From Pectobacterium brasiliense (lineage in GTDB: Bacteria > Pseudomonadota > Gammaproteobacteria > Enterobacterales > Enterobacteriaceae): 64,000 nt of DNA. The notes under the pieces were generated by a model. It ran no database searches. It saw only the letters and a list, made by a program, of their open reading frames with translations, and had not been told where the DNA came from. The stretch covers positions 186,001 to 250,000 of the forward strand of contig NZ_JACGFN010000001.1 in the NCBI RefSeq assembly GCF_016950255.1, read 5' to 3'. The position numbers and the translations under genes are program-made. Of this stretch, positions 27,976 to 37,454 are shown piece by piece (the first letter of the stretch is position 1; each line of letters opens with the position of its first letter).

Positions 27976-28691
27976 CAGGAAGGCCTCCGCTCAAAACGCG
28001 TGGTGCGCAGTTCAATGCGTTTCAGCACGTACTGACTTAACAGCGTAATAATCAAATAGATCGCCGCCGCGACAACGTACCAGGTGAATGGCTCCTGCGT
28101 CCGTGTCGCAATGCTTTTGGTTTGCAGCATCAAATCGTTCACGCTGATCAGCGATACTAACGCGGTATCTTTCAGCAATACCAGCCACTGATTGCCTAAT
28201 CCCGGCAGGGCGTGACGCCACATCTGCGGCATGATCAGACGGAAAAAGATCGCTGCTTTACTGAGTCCCAGCGCCTGACCCGATTCCCATTGCCCTTGCG
28301 GGACGGCTTTCAGCGCGCCGCGCAGCGTTTGGGATGCGTAGGCGGCATACAGCAGCGCCAGCGCAATCACGCCGCACAGGAAGGGGCTGATTTCAAACAT
28401 GCCGATATCCAGTTTTACCGGAATCTGCACGATGAAGAGATTCAGGGTAAATCCGTCTGCCAGCATCATCAGCAGCTGAGAAGAGCCGAAATAGATGAAC
28501 AGCACGACCAGAATTTCTGGCAGGCCGCGCAACAGCGTCACGACGGCGGTTCCCGTCCAGCTAACGGCTTTCCAGCGGACAGTTTCCCAAACGGCAAACA
28601 GCATCGCCAGCACGAGGCCGAGCACCAGTGCACAAACGGCAAGGCCGACGGTCATCCCGGCGGCGCTTGCAAGAGGTTGAAATTCAATCAT
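27975..28691 (-). CDS. artQ: Arginine ABC transporter permease ArtQ
   Basis: The 238-residue permease is paired with ArtM. The signature region is [29 protein letters not shown]. It lies 11 bases after artI in the artPIQM operon, overlapping artM by one base. Confidence 0.96.
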   Translation of the reverse strand: MIEFQPLASAAGMTVGLAVCALVLGLVLAMLFAVWETVRWKAVSWTGTAVVTLLRGLPEILVVLFIYFGSSQLLMMLADGFTLNLFIVQIPVKLDIGMFEISPFLCGVIALALLYAAYASQTLRGALKAVPQGQWESGQALGLSKAAIFFRLIMPQMWRHALPGLGNQWLVLLKDTALVSLISVNDLMLQTKSIATRTQEPFTWYVVAAAIYLIITLLSQYVLKRIELRTTRFERRPS

Positions 28692-28702
28692 TGAGCGTCA
28701 GA

Positions 28703-29434
28703 TTACTGCTGGAACCATTTTTTGTAGATGGTCTCGTAAGTGCCATCCTGCTTGATTTTGTTGAGCGCTGTGTCGAATTTTTTCAGCAGCTCATCGTTGT
28801 TCTGGCGCACGGCGATGCCCAGACCGACACCGAAGTAACCTTTATCCGTCACTTTCTGACCCACGGTTGCCAGCGCATCGTTCTGCTTCAGCCATTCGTT
28901 AACCACAGCGGTGTCACCGAACACGGCATCCAGACGACCATTTTTCAGGTCCAGCACGGCATTCTGGTAGCTGTCGTATGGCACGGTTTTGATATCGCTA
29001 TGCTTTTCCATCAGGTATTTCTGATGGGTGGTGCCATTCTGTACACCAACGCGTTTGCCTGTCAGCGCGGCGATATCGGCAACTTTCCCTTTCTGAGCAA
29101 TAAACTGAGCGGAGTTGTCATAGTAAGGCTGGGTGAACGACACCTGCTGCTGACGCTCAGGGGTAATGTCCATTCCCGCGATGACGGCTTCGAAACGGCG
29201 GAATTTCAGGCCAGGGATCAGGCTGTCGAAGGCCTGATTGCTAAACGTGCAGGTCGCCTGCATTTCTTTGCACAGCGCATTGGCCAGATCGATATCAAAA
29301 CCCTGTATCCGGTTATTGGCATCGACAAATTCGAACGGAGGGTAGGAGGCTTCGGTTGCGAAACGGATGGTATCTGCGGCGTTAGCAGAGGCGGCACCAA
29401 CGGCGAATAAGGCTGCAACAATCAATTTTTTCAT
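28703..29434 (-). CDS. artI: Arginine/ornithine-type periplasmic binding protein ArtI
   Basis: The 243-residue family-3 binding protein is a paralogue of ArtJ. It has a signal peptide ending SANA-ADTI and the motifs SYPPFEFVD and VQNGTTHQKY. The E. coli ArtI ligand is not firmly settled, but the operon context indicates a cationic amino acid. The start MKKLIVAALF at 29434 is 8 bases after AGGA; ATGs at 29440 and further upstream are too close to or before that site. Confidence 0.94.
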   Translation of the reverse strand: MKKLIVAALFAVGAASANAADTIRFATEASYPPFEFVDANNRIQGFDIDLANALCKEMQATCTFSNQAFDSLIPGLKFRRFEAVIAGMDITPERQQQVSFTQPYYDNSAQFIAQKGKVADIAALTGKRVGVQNGTTHQKYLMEKHSDIKTVPYDSYQNAVLDLKNGRLDAVFGDTAVVNEWLKQNDALATVGQKVTDKGYFGVGLGIAVRQNNDELLKKFDTALNKIKQDGTYETIYKKWFQQ

Positions 29435-29454
29435 TATCATTTTCCTGATAGTAA

Positions 29455-30183
29455 TCAATGTGACAAATAACCAGCGAATTCAGGCGTCTGCGGCTGGGTA
29501 AAGTGCGTCGCATCCCCTTGTTCAACGATGCGGCCGTTTTCCATATACACCACACGGCTGGCCGTTTTACGGGCAAATTCAACTTCGTGGGTCACAATCA
29601 CCTGCGTAATGCCAGTTTCTGCCAATTCACGGATGATATTGACGACCTGAGCGGTAATTTCTGGATCCAGCGCGGCTGTCGGTTCATCAAACAGTAGAAC
29701 CTGAGGTTCCATCATCAGTGCACGAGCAATCGCGACACGCTGTTGCTGTCCGCCAGAAAGATGAAGAGGGAAGCGATCGGCAAAGTCATTGAGGCGCAGG
29801 CGCGTCAGCAGCTTGCCCGCTCGCGCTTTCGCCTCTTCCTTACTCAGCCCCAGCACGCGGCAAGGCGCTTCGATCAGGTTCTGCACTACGGTCAGATGCG
29901 GCCACAAATTATATTGCTGGAACACCATCCCAACATTCTGACGCAATTCACGGATCGCGCTGTCGGATGGCGTGCGCTGAAAATCAAACTGATTACCGGC
30001 GATAGAAAGCTTGCCAGAACGTGGCATTTCCAACAGATTAAGAACGCGTATCAGCGAGCTCTTTCCCGCACCGCTGGGACCAAGAAGCACCAGCGTTTCA
30101 CCCGCAGGACAATCGAGGGTGATATCAAATAGCGCCTGGTATGTGCCGTAGAAACAGTTAATGCCGTTTAGTTGAATACTCAT
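29455..30183 (-). CDS. artP: Arginine ABC transporter ATP-binding protein ArtP
   Basis: The 242-residue ATPase has Walker [10 protein letters not shown], signature [14 protein letters not shown] and Walker [12 protein letters not shown]. It is the first gene of artPIQM. The start [13 protein letters not shown] at 30183 equals E. coli; an in-frame ATG at 30204 would give a curious [12 protein letters not shown] doublet and is the alternative. The Shine-Dalgarno is weak for both. ARG-box-like sequences lie upstream. Confidence 0.95.
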   Translation of the reverse strand: MSIQLNGINCFYGTYQALFDITLDCPAGETLVLLGPSGAGKSSLIRVLNLLEMPRSGKLSIAGNQFDFQRTPSDSAIRELRQNVGMVFQQYNLWPHLTVVQNLIEAPCRVLGLSKEEAKARAGKLLTRLRLNDFADRFPLHLSGGQQQRVAIARALMMEPQVLLFDEPTAALDPEITAQVVNIIRELAETGITQVIVTHEVEFARKTASRVVYMENGRIVEQGDATHFTQPQTPEFAGYLSH

Positions 30184-30191
30184 GCGTAAGA

Positions 30192-30245
30192 ATTGAATAG
30201 ACATTGATGCGGCGAATGTTAACGTCGGCAGAATAGTTATGCAAT
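30192..30245. promoter_or_regulatory. ARG-box-like sites upstream of artP
   Basis: Bases 30192-30209 contain TGAATAGACATTGA (9 of 10 core matches to the ArgR half-sites) and 30228-30245 contain AGAATAGTTATGCA (8 of 10). Their spacing (18 bases between boxes) is not the usual 3, so the pairing is less certain than at artJ. Confidence 0.45.
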
Positions 30246-30389
30246 CACCGTGGGTTAAAATTTGCCAATAAGCGATTTGTTGGTTAAATAATAGCACAAA
30301 ATAGTGACTTACGGCTGAGCACGTGCTTCCTCATCGCGATGCCAGCAGAGCCGCGCCCTATATAGCCAATAGCAGTGAAAGGAGACGAC

Positions 30390-30713
30390 ATGCAATTATC
30401 CACTACGCCGAATCTGGAAGGCTTCATCATTACTGAATATTGTGGCGTCGTGACCGGCGAAGCCATCCTGGGGGCGAACATCTTCCGTGACTTTTTTGCC
30501 AGTATCCGCGATGTCGTCGGCGGCCGTTCCGGTGCCTATGAGAAAGAGCTGCGTAAGGCGCGGCAGATTGCGTTCAAAGAGTTACAGGAGCAAGCCGAAG
30601 ATTTAGGGGCGAATGCCGTGGTAGGCATCGATCTTGACTATGAAACTGTTGGGAAGGACGGCAGTATGCTGATGGTGACCGTTAGCGGCACCGCAGTAAA
30701 GGTTCGCCGCTAG
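30390..30713 (+). CDS. ybjQ: YbjQ, heavy-metal-binding-domain (UPF0145) protein
   Basis: The 107-residue protein matches UPF0145/DUF74, with the typical [16 protein letters not shown] and [15 protein letters not shown]. The fold forms oligomers, and the function is unknown. The ATG at 30390 has AAAGGAGA before it, whereas an in-frame start at 30375 lies upstream of that site. It is followed by amiD 61 bases later. Confidence 0.93.
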   Translation: MQLSTTPNLEGFIITEYCGVVTGEAILGANIFRDFFASIRDVVGGRSGAYEKELRKARQIAFKELQEQAEDLGANAVVGIDLDYETVGKDGSMLMVTVSGTAVKVRR

Positions 30714-30720
30714 TGGCTTA

Positions 30721-30743
30721 TACTCGTCATACTTTACGTTGCC
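30721..30743. repeat. Degenerate copy of the CGTCATACTT motif
   Basis: TACTCGTCATACTTTACGTTGC resembles the motif at 16975 (CGTCATACTTCAAGCTGC) and at 39767. All three are intergenic. Confidence 0.45.
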
Positions 30744-30774
30744 AGAGACGGTGTGAAAAAGCGGTGGAACAACG

Positions 30775-31602
30775 ATGTTGAAATGGATGGTCTGCATAGC
30801 GCTGGGGCTGTTAGCAGGTTGCCAGTCGGCCTCTTCGTTGAAAGAACAGAATAATTATGTGCTGGAGACCGCATTGCAGTCGCGAGCGCAGGAGTCTCGC
30901 ATCCGCTTTTTAGTGATTCATTATACGGCAGAAGACTTTGCCACCTCGCTGAATATTCTGACGGATGATCACGTCAGCGCGCATTATCTGGTTCCAGCAC
31001 ATCCACCTTTGCAGCACGGTAAGCCACTTGCCTGGCAACTGGTGCCGGAATCTCAGGCTGCCTGGCATGCGGGAGCCAGTAGCTGGCGTGGATTTAGTCG
31101 ACTGAATAATTCGTCGATTGGCATTGAGATCGAAAACGCGGGCTATCAGCGCACGCTAACCGGCTATACGTGGGAACCGTTTACCGCTTCGCAAATTCAG
31201 CTCGTGAACGCGATCGCCCGGGATATCGTTGATCGCTATCAGATTGCGCCGCAGAACGTGGTGGCGCACAGCGATATCGCCCCACAGCGCAAACAAGACC
31301 CTGGGCCGCTCTTCCCGTGGAAAGCGCTTGCGCAAGCGGGTGTGGGTGCCTGGCCGGATGCGCAGCGGGTAGCGTTCTATTTGAATGGACGTTTGCCGAT
31401 GCAGCCAGTGGATGAAGCGGTTCTGCTGGAAAAGTTGGGGCGCTATGGCTACTCGGTGCAGGACACCATGAGCGCGCGTGAGAAGCGGCAGGTGATCGCC
31501 GCTTTCCAAATGCATTTCCGCCCCGAGAACTATCAAGGCCAGCCTGATGCGCAGAGTGAAGCGATTGTCGACGCGCTGCTGGAGAAATATGGCAGCCGCT
31601 AA
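30775..31602 (+). CDS. amiD: N-acetylmuramoyl-L-alanine amidase AmiD (lipoprotein)
   Basis: AmiD is a zinc amidase that cleaves MurNAc-L-Ala bonds, including anhydro-muropeptides, in the outer membrane. The 275-residue protein has a lipobox LLAGC with the lipidated C16. The amidase_2 domain has zinc ligands H49 (VIHYTAED) and H165, with D175 in KQDPGPLF. A C-terminal peptidoglycan-binding-like helical region follows. Its TAA stop interlocks with the TAG stop of convergent ybjT. Confidence 0.95.
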   Translation: MLKWMVCIALGLLAGCQSASSLKEQNNYVLETALQSRAQESRIRFLVIHYTAEDFATSLNILTDDHVSAHYLVPAHPPLQHGKPLAWQLVPESQAAWHAGASSWRGFSRLNNSSIGIEIENAGYQRTLTGYTWEPFTASQIQLVNAIARDIVDRYQIAPQNVVAHSDIAPQRKQDPGPLFPWKALAQAGVGAWPDAQRVAFYLNGRLPMQPVDEAVLLEKLGRYGYSVQDTMSAREKRQVIAAFQMHFRPENYQGQPDAQSEAIVDALLEKYGSR

Positions 31603-33035
31603 ACCGTTTCCTTTTCTGCCAGTTTCGCAATACGCGCCGCCATACCACGGAAAATAAAAAGATGAGCAGGCATCATCAGGAACCAGTAGACCAGCCCGTT
31701 GAACCCGGAAGGGTGCCAGCGGGCGCGGACGTCCACGGTTCGGTGAGTGCCTTTATCCGTGATAGTAAAGTTGAGTTTCCCCAGCCCCGGTGCTTTCATG
31801 CCGAATAGTAGCACCAACTGACGTTGTGGCTTGATCGAGATAACCTTCCAGCCATCAATCTTGTCGCCCACTTCCAGCGTTGGACGCTCGGGGCGTCCAT
31901 AAGTCACGCCGTTACCGCAGAGATCATCCAGCCGGGCGCGGATGTTCCACAGTGCATTCGCGTAAAAATAGCCTTCCTTCCCGCCGACCTGCTGGATGAC
32001 CTGCCAGAGCGCCTCACTGGACGCGGGCGTTTCCATCGTATGGCCCGCTTGTTTAGGGTAAAAGCCATAATTCGGCTTCCAGCGCGCGCGCACCTCGGTG
32101 TCATCGCCCCAGTCGGCCTGCTGTACGCTCTCCATTTCGCTTTGCAGCGTGAGGCGCACGGCGTCATCAAAGCTCATCAGCGTTTGTGGGATTAATGCCT
32201 GTAATTCGCGGCCATCGGCCTGTAAGTCGTGTTTTAGCCCCTGAATTAGGGCGCGGGCGATGGAGGGGGGAACCGAGGTCACCAGATGCAAGAACCAGAC
32301 AGACACCAGATGCGTCGGCATGGGAACGGGAATCAGCAACCGGCGCTTGCCGCTGATCTGAATGAAACGCTCGAACATGGTCTGGTAGCTGATGTATTCG
32401 GGGCCTGCGGCATCCATGATGCGGTTTTCTGTCGCGGGGTGCTGTGCGATGCCGATCAGATACACCAGCAGGTTTTCCAGTGCAATAGGGGATGATTTAG
32501 AGCGCACCCAGCGCGGCGGCGTCAGTATCGGCAGGTTATAGACCATATCGCGCATGATTTCGAACGCCGCCGAACCGGTCCCGATAATAATGCCCGCACG
32601 CAGCTCTGTGACGGGAATACCGCTGCTGCGTAAAATATCTCCCGTGATCTGGCGTGCCTGCATGTGCGGTGAGGTATCGTTTTTTGCCTGAAGCGACCCC
32701 AGATAAATAATCTGTTTTACCTTGCTGGAAGCCAGTGTCAGCAGCAGGTTCATGGCGGTCATCCGTTCTCTTGCGACGAAGTTTGCGCCGTCGCCCATGC
32801 TGTGCACCAGATAATAGAGTGTTTCCGCGCCCCACAGGCCATCAGGCAAACTTTCTGGCTTAGCGAGATCAACCTGTTGGCAGTCGACGCCCGGCCAATG
32901 CCGTGACGCGAGGGATTCGATATTCCGACCGGCAGCGATAACTCGGTTGCCTTGTTTGCTCAAGCGCTCGGTTAAATGGCGGCCAATGTAGCCAGTTGCG
33001 CCCAGAATCAGGATCGGGGCTGAGGGGGATGTCAT
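31599..33035 (-). CDS. ybjT: YbjT, NAD(P)-binding Rossmann protein with DUF2867
   Basis: The 478-residue protein has an N-terminal atypical short-chain-dehydrogenase domain (ILGATGYIGRHL nucleotide motif; MGDGANFVARER; TELRAGIIIGTGSAAFE). A C-terminal DUF2867 domain has a final hydrophobic stretch (GLVYWFLMMPAHLFIF). The function is unknown. MTSPSAPILILGA at 33035 is chosen by homology. In E. coli ybjT lies beside ybjS, ltaE and poxB, none of which is present here. Confidence 0.92.
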   Translation of the reverse strand: MTSPSAPILILGATGYIGRHLTERLSKQGNRVIAAGRNIESLASRHWPGVDCQQVDLAKPESLPDGLWGAETLYYLVHSMGDGANFVARERMTAMNLLLTLASSKVKQIIYLGSLQAKNDTSPHMQARQITGDILRSSGIPVTELRAGIIIGTGSAAFEIMRDMVYNLPILTPPRWVRSKSSPIALENLLVYLIGIAQHPATENRIMDAAGPEYISYQTMFERFIQISGKRRLLIPVPMPTHLVSVWFLHLVTSVPPSIARALIQGLKHDLQADGRELQALIPQTLMSFDDAVRLTLQSEMESVQQADWGDDTEVRARWKPNYGFYPKQAGHTMETPASSEALWQVIQQVGGKEGYFYANALWNIRARLDDLCGNGVTYGRPERPTLEVGDKIDGWKVISIKPQRQLVLLFGMKAPGLGKLNFTITDKGTHRTVDVRARWHPSGFNGLVYWFLMMPAHLFIFRGMAARIAKLAEKETV

Positions 33036-33184
33036 GTGCCAGTGGCTCCACAGCAAAATATAACCATGGCTTACTATAATCTGGAAAGGACAAATCGGGA
33101 AAAGATGAATGGGGAAAGGGCAAAAGCGATGAAAAGTATGGCGTTAATACTCGCCTGAAACCCAGCGTCATTTAACATGACCTA

Positions 33185-33213
33185 CCTGCCCGATAGCCGA
33201 GGCTACCAGGCAG
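33185..33213 (-). repeat. Imperfect hairpin beyond hcr
   Basis: CTGCC...TAGCC pairs with GGCTA...GGCAG around a short loop in the gap between hcr and ybjT. It has no T-run, so it may be an mRNA 3'-end stabiliser rather than a classical terminator. Confidence 0.4.
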
Positions 33214-33235
33214 AAGGGGGTAAAACGCGGGTATA

Positions 33236-34261
33236 TCAGGCTAGAACGGTGTCGCCTTGCAACTGGCAACTACAGGCCAAAACATAGCCCTGTTCGATCT
33301 CGGCTGGTGTTAGCGTCATGGTACTGCTGGTGGTGTAGTTACCGGATAGCACGCGGGTTTTACAGCTCCCGCAAACACCGGCGCGGCAGGCGGCGACAAC
33401 TGGCACCTTATTGGCTTCCAGTGCGGCCAGCAGACTGATGCCTACCGGAACGCGCAGGTTTTTCAGCGGACGACTGATGGTCAGCGTGAGCTGATCGGCA
33501 TCTTCATCCAGTGCTTCATCTGCCGGGCGGAACTGTTCTTTGAAGATGCGATTTGAGGCAACGCCAAGCTGCTGACTCAATGTTTCAATCTGGTTCATGT
33601 ACGGTGCCGGGCCGCAGGTCATCACGGTGCGGCTGGCGATATCCGGCACGTGTTCGACCAGCAGGTCGCCGCTGATACGTCCAGAGAGGAAACCGGGCGC
33701 AGCGTCAAACTCTGCCATCAGCGTCAGATGCAACTGCTGCGGATAGCGCTGCACCAGATCCTGCCATTCTTTGGCGAAGATCACCTGCAGCGGATTGCGC
33801 ACGTTGAAAATAACGTGGATATCGGTTTGCGGTTTGTTTGCCAGCAGCCAACGGCACATCGACATAATCGGCGTGACGCCACAGCCTGCCGCCGCCATCA
33901 GGTAGCGATCGCTGATCGCGTTGGCGCAGGTAAACTCGCCCTGTGCATCGGACAGCCACAGATAGTCACCGACTTTCAGCGCTTGGGTCAGCCAGCGGGA
34001 ACCGACACCGTCATCCAGCCTTCTGACCGTCAAGGTAATAAAACGGCTGAGGCCCGGTGAAGAAGAAATCGTATAAGCCCGTAGCGTCTCCGCGCTGTTG
34101 GCAATGCTGACTAATGCATACTGACCCGGCTGATACGGATAAAAATCATGATTAACCAGTGAAATCGTCCAGACATCAGGCGTTTCCTGAGTAATCGAAT
34201 GTACCTGCATGCGGTTAGAACACAGCGGTGTCGGCCCAATCTGTAGTGCGGGCATGGTCAT
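33236..34261 (-). CDS. hcr: NADH oxidoreductase Hcr
   Basis: Hcr passes electrons from NADH to the hybrid cluster protein Hcp. The 341-residue protein has an FAD-binding ferredoxin-reductase domain (RAYTISSSPG), an NAD domain (AAGCGVTPIMSM, TCGPAPYM) and a C-terminal plant-type [2Fe-2S] domain (CRAGVCGSCKTRV and a later C in ACSC). The start MTMPALQ at 34261 with GGAG upstream is preferred over the in-frame codon at 34279. It is downstream of hcp in one operon, separated by a hairpin. Confidence 0.96.
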   Translation of the reverse strand: MTMPALQIGPTPLCSNRMQVHSITQETPDVWTISLVNHDFYPYQPGQYALVSIANSAETLRAYTISSSPGLSRFITLTVRRLDDGVGSRWLTQALKVGDYLWLSDAQGEFTCANAISDRYLMAAAGCGVTPIMSMCRWLLANKPQTDIHVIFNVRNPLQVIFAKEWQDLVQRYPQQLHLTLMAEFDAAPGFLSGRISGDLLVEHVPDIASRTVMTCGPAPYMNQIETLSQQLGVASNRIFKEQFRPADEALDEDADQLTLTISRPLKNLRVPVGISLLAALEANKVPVVAACRAGVCGSCKTRVLSGNYTTSSTMTLTPAEIEQGYVLACSCQLQGDTVLA

Positions 34262-34327
34262 AATCAATCTCCATAACAAACGGGTACGGTGAAGCGTGTA
34301 AAATGGCGGCCCATAAGACAGTGGGCT

Positions 34328-34361
34328 CAGCGTGAGGCATCAATGCCGACACCTCACGCTG
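34328..34361 (-). terminator. Hairpin between hcp and hcr
   Basis: CAGCGTGAGG (34328-34337) pairs perfectly with CCTCACGCTG (34352-34361). No T-run follows on the minus strand. It probably tunes the ratio of the Hcp and Hcr messages. Confidence 0.6.
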
Positions 34362-34399
34362 CGTGACGAGGAACGCGCTCCTCCGTCCGCATTGATTCA

Positions 34400-36052
34400 T
34401 CAAGCGGCCAGAATGGTGTTCATATCCTGTTCAACGGTGGTAATCGCTCGCATACCGAATTTGTCGTTCAGAATGGCAAGCAGGTTGTCCGTCAGGAAGC
34501 CCGGTGCTGTTGGCCCGGTGTAGATATTTTTCACGCCGAGGGACAGCAGGGTGAGCAGGATGACAATCGCTTTCTGTTCAAACCAGGACAGCACCAGACT
34601 CAGCGGCAGGTCGTTCACGCCACAGCCCAGTTTCTCCGCCAGCTTAACGGCCAGAATAATGGCCGCGTAGGCATCATTACATTGACCGACATCCAGCAGA
34701 CGTGGCAGGCCTTCCAGCGTACCGAAGTCCAGTTTGTTGAAACGGTATTTACCACAGGCCAGCGTCATGATCAGGCAATCTTGCGGAACGTTCAGCGTAA
34801 AGTCCGTGAAGTAGCTACGTTCTTCACGGCTACCGTCACATCCGCCAACCAGGAAGACGTGACGCAGCTTTTTCTGTGCAACCAAATCGATGACGGTATC
34901 CGCGGCGCTCAACAGCGTTTCACGACCAAACCCGACGGTGATCATGTGCTCGATTTCGCTGTATGGGAAACCAGCCAGACCCTGTGCCTGTTCGATAACC
35001 GGGCTGAAATCGTCGCCTTCCAGGTGGTTCACGCCCGGCCAGCCTACGATGCTACGCGTCCAGATGCGGTCGCCGTAGTTGCCTACGTTTGGATCGATAA
35101 TACAGTTGGAGGTCATGACGATTGCGCCAGGGAATTTGGCAAATTCAGTCTGCTGGTTCTGCCAACCGCTGCCGTAGTTACCCGCCAGATGCTTGAATTT
35201 TTTCAGCTCTGGGTACCCGTGTGCAGGCAGCATTTCGCCGTGGGTATAAATATTCACGCCGGTGTCTTCGGTTTGCTCCAGCAGCATGCGCAGATCTTTC
35301 AGGTCATGACCAGAAATCAGAATCGCCTTACCCGCAATTGGGCGGACGTTAACGGAGGTCGGCTGTGGATGGCCGTAAGCATGGGTCTCGCCATGGTCAA
35401 GGATCGCCATAACGTTGAAGTTCATTTTACCGATGCCCATTGCGTTGTTTAGCAGGGTGTCAACATCAGATGGCTGTGTGCCCAGCCATGCCATGAAGGC
35501 ATGATATTCGGCATAGATCGCGTTGTCATACTGACCGAGAACGTGGGCGTGCTCCATATAAGCTGCCGCACCTTTCAGGCCGTAAAGGTTAAGCATGCGC
35601 AAGCCGTGAACGTCGTCACCAACGCTGGCTTTATCGCTATCCAGCGCAAAATCCGCCGCCTGTTGCAGTAAGGTTGGAATATCGTTACCTGCCAGTTGCA
35701 GGGCTGCCATTGGGTGATCGACGGTCACGGCGGCATCGTGCAGACGGCAGCGAACAGCCAGAGATTCGCGCAGTGTAATGGCTTCCTGTGCGTAGCCAAT
35801 AATACGCTGAGAATCGAAGTTAACGTTGGTCAACGTAGAGAAGAAGGCGCGTGGCGCAAAGTTGTCGACATCGTGATCGATGATATCCAACTCGCGGGCT
35901 TTCAGCGCCCAGGCAGAAAGCCCTTGCAGCACAGCGACCAGCAGGTCTTGCAGGTCGGAGGTTTCTGCGGTTTTGCCACACATGCCCTGCGCGTAAGAGC
36001 AGCCGTTTCCAACAGGGGTACGAATCGTTTGTTCACATTGCACACAAAACAT
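34400..36052 (-). CDS. hcp: Hybrid cluster protein Hcp
   Basis: Hcp is a high-affinity nitric oxide reductase and S-nitrosylating enzyme active in anaerobic nitrosative stress. It has 550 residues, the same as E. coli. The N-terminal cluster ligands C3, C6, C18 and C25 are present. Hybrid-cluster residues fall in the conserved GHD, TSNCIID, GGCDG and GYQCND-like (GQCNDAY) regions. AAGGAAG precedes the ATG. NsrR-like and FNR-like sites lie upstream (36070-36092, 36153-36166), matching the regulation known in E. coli. Confidence 0.97.
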   Translation of the reverse strand: MFCVQCEQTIRTPVGNGCSYAQGMCGKTAETSDLQDLLVAVLQGLSAWALKARELDIIDHDVDNFAPRAFFSTLTNVNFDSQRIIGYAQEAITLRESLAVRCRLHDAAVTVDHPMAALQLAGNDIPTLLQQAADFALDSDKASVGDDVHGLRMLNLYGLKGAAAYMEHAHVLGQYDNAIYAEYHAFMAWLGTQPSDVDTLLNNAMGIGKMNFNVMAILDHGETHAYGHPQPTSVNVRPIAGKAILISGHDLKDLRMLLEQTEDTGVNIYTHGEMLPAHGYPELKKFKHLAGNYGSGWQNQQTEFAKFPGAIVMTSNCIIDPNVGNYGDRIWTRSIVGWPGVNHLEGDDFSPVIEQAQGLAGFPYSEIEHMITVGFGRETLLSAADTVIDLVAQKKLRHVFLVGGCDGSREERSYFTDFTLNVPQDCLIMTLACGKYRFNKLDFGTLEGLPRLLDVGQCNDAYAAIILAVKLAEKLGCGVNDLPLSLVLSWFEQKAIVILLTLLSLGVKNIYTGPTAPGFLTDNLLAILNDKFGMRAITTVEQDMNTILAA

Positions 36053-36069
36053 AATGACTTCCTTTTTTT

Positions 36070-36092
36070 AAGTTGCATTTTAAATGCTTGTT
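36070..36092 (-). promoter_or_regulatory. NsrR-like operator of hcp-hcr
   Basis: The 23-bp dyad has half-sites AAGTTGCATTT and AAATGCTTGTT around a central T. It agrees with the NsrR consensus (AAGATGCATTT-N-AAATGCATCTT) at about 20 of 23 positions. It ends 18 bases before the hcp start, so it would cover the promoter or leader. NsrR is the nitric-oxide-sensing repressor of hcp in E. coli. Confidence 0.8.
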
Positions 36093-36152
36093 TAAAGCAT
36101 AGTGTTAGCCGAGGCAGGTAAAAAGGCTTTTTTACTGCAACTTTAGGTAAAT

Positions 36153-36166
36153 TTGATTTAGCGCAA
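36153..36166 (-). promoter_or_regulatory. FNR-like box upstream of hcp
   Basis: TTGATTTAGCGCAA matches the FNR consensus TTGAT-N4-ATCAA at 8 of 10 positions. It lies about 100 bases from the hcp start codon, a plausible activator position for anaerobic induction. Confidence 0.6.
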
Positions 36167-36241
36167 GTTTGGTGATGGGCAATGAAAATCACTCTCAATC
36201 ACAGCCCATAAACGAGGGGGAAAACGGTGTTCAGTGTGCGC

Positions 36242-37141
36242 TTATGAAGAAAATAACGCCATTAATATGGGAGCCGCGAGGCTTAATAAGAAACCATGGA
36301 CAATGGCAGCAGGCACGACATCGATACCCGCGCTGCGCTGCAAGACGGGCAGCGTGAAATCCATCGAGGTTGCCCCGCAAAGTCCTAAGGCGCAGGAGCG
36401 ATTACGCTGTGCTAGCACGGGAACCAGCATAATCGCCAGTAGCTCACGAGTCAGATCGTTGAAAAATGCGGTGCTGCCGATGACGGGCCCGAAGGAGTCG
36501 GTGAGCAGAATGCCTGACAGCGAATACCATCCATAGCCGGATGCCATCGCCAGACCGGTTTTTAGCGGCAGACCCAAAATCCACGCGGCCAGCAGGCCGC
36601 CACCGAGCGCACTGATACCGACGATGAGCGCGATGACCAGACCGCGACGATTTAATACGATTTGGCGCAACGTCATGCCGCTGTTACGCAGTTGAACGCC
36701 CACCAGAAAGAGCAGGAAGATCAGAGCATATTCGCTGCCTTTACTGGCGTAGGTGAATCCCGGCCATTGCGTTAAGCCCAGCAAAAAACCGCCGAATACC
36801 ACGCCACAGAGTTTGAACGATTCAAGGATCATTCGCAGTCTGGACGGCGGAGCCGCGTCTTTGTACTTGCTACGCCACGCGCGGCGTTTTTCCCACAGCC
36901 ACAGGGCAATGCCGTTTGCCGCGACAATACAGCAGGCGAAGACGGCGGTGTAGCGGAAGATCAGTAACAAATTGCTGCTGAGATTTTCCAGAAAGGCCAG
37001 GCTTATGCCCATCAAAAACAGAATAACGTACACCATCCAACTCAGCAGTTGGTTAACCCGCTGTAATCCTTTTTTGCCGCGCAGCGGTACCAGATAGCCA
37101 ATGATGAGCGGTAATAAAATAATTAATAATCCTGAATACAT
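36242..37141 (-). CDS. lysO: L-lysine exporter LysO
   Basis: The inner-membrane protein has about 299 residues and roughly eight helices, DUF340 family. Signatures are GWYSLSGILLTDSFGPVIGS and CGATSMDFTLPVLQR. E. coli LysO (YbjE) exports lysine and the toxic analogue thialysine under ArgP control. The ATG at 37141 gives MYSGLLIILLPL, like E. coli; a GTG directly before it (37144) is better spaced from AAGGA and cannot be excluded. The aqpZ gene that neighbours it in E. coli is absent. Confidence 0.95.
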   Translation of the reverse strand: MYSGLLIILLPLIIGYLVPLRGKKGLQRVNQLLSWMVYVILFLMGISLAFLENLSSNLLLIFRYTAVFACCIVAANGIALWLWEKRRAWRSKYKDAAPPSRLRMILESFKLCGVVFGGFLLGLTQWPGFTYASKGSEYALIFLLFLVGVQLRNSGMTLRQIVLNRRGLVIALIVGISALGGGLLAAWILGLPLKTGLAMASGYGWYSLSGILLTDSFGPVIGSTAFFNDLTRELLAIMLVPVLAQRNRSCALGLCGATSMDFTLPVLQRSAGIDVVPAAIVHGFLLSLAAPILMALFSS

Positions 37142-37454
37142 CACAGAATTGATGTCCTTACGCGAGAAAAACGGCGCTAACCCGTATTTTAGGATTGGCA
37201 GGGGGCCGTCGTTAAACTATGAGGCTTTTCTTCTTCAGTTCTATCCCGATAGGCATCGACACAGCGGAAAGACAAACCGTGCGTTCGTTGACAACATCGT
37301 AGGATTCATCGGCTACACTTGGCGGGAAGAAAAACGATAATCTATTAAAATTAAACAAATTATCGGAGTGAGTAAAGCGCTGTCTGGCAGGATATTCTAT
37401 ACATTGAGCATTTTTGCAGCAGAAACTCGCAGGCAGCGGCTACAGGAGAAAAAG
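37142..37454. other. lysO/ybjD divergent region, nothing definite
   Basis: These 313 bases hold the divergent promoters of lysO and ybjD. A frame open from the GTG at 37368 continues into ybjD but lies upstream of its ribosome-binding site, and I treat it as untranslated. No convincing operator is seen. Confidence 0.45.

Noticed and set aside
34682..35452. Long open frame antisense to hcp (256 codons)
   Set aside because: It is a reverse-phase shadow of a conserved gene with third-position GC bias; no family resemblance or ribosome-binding site.
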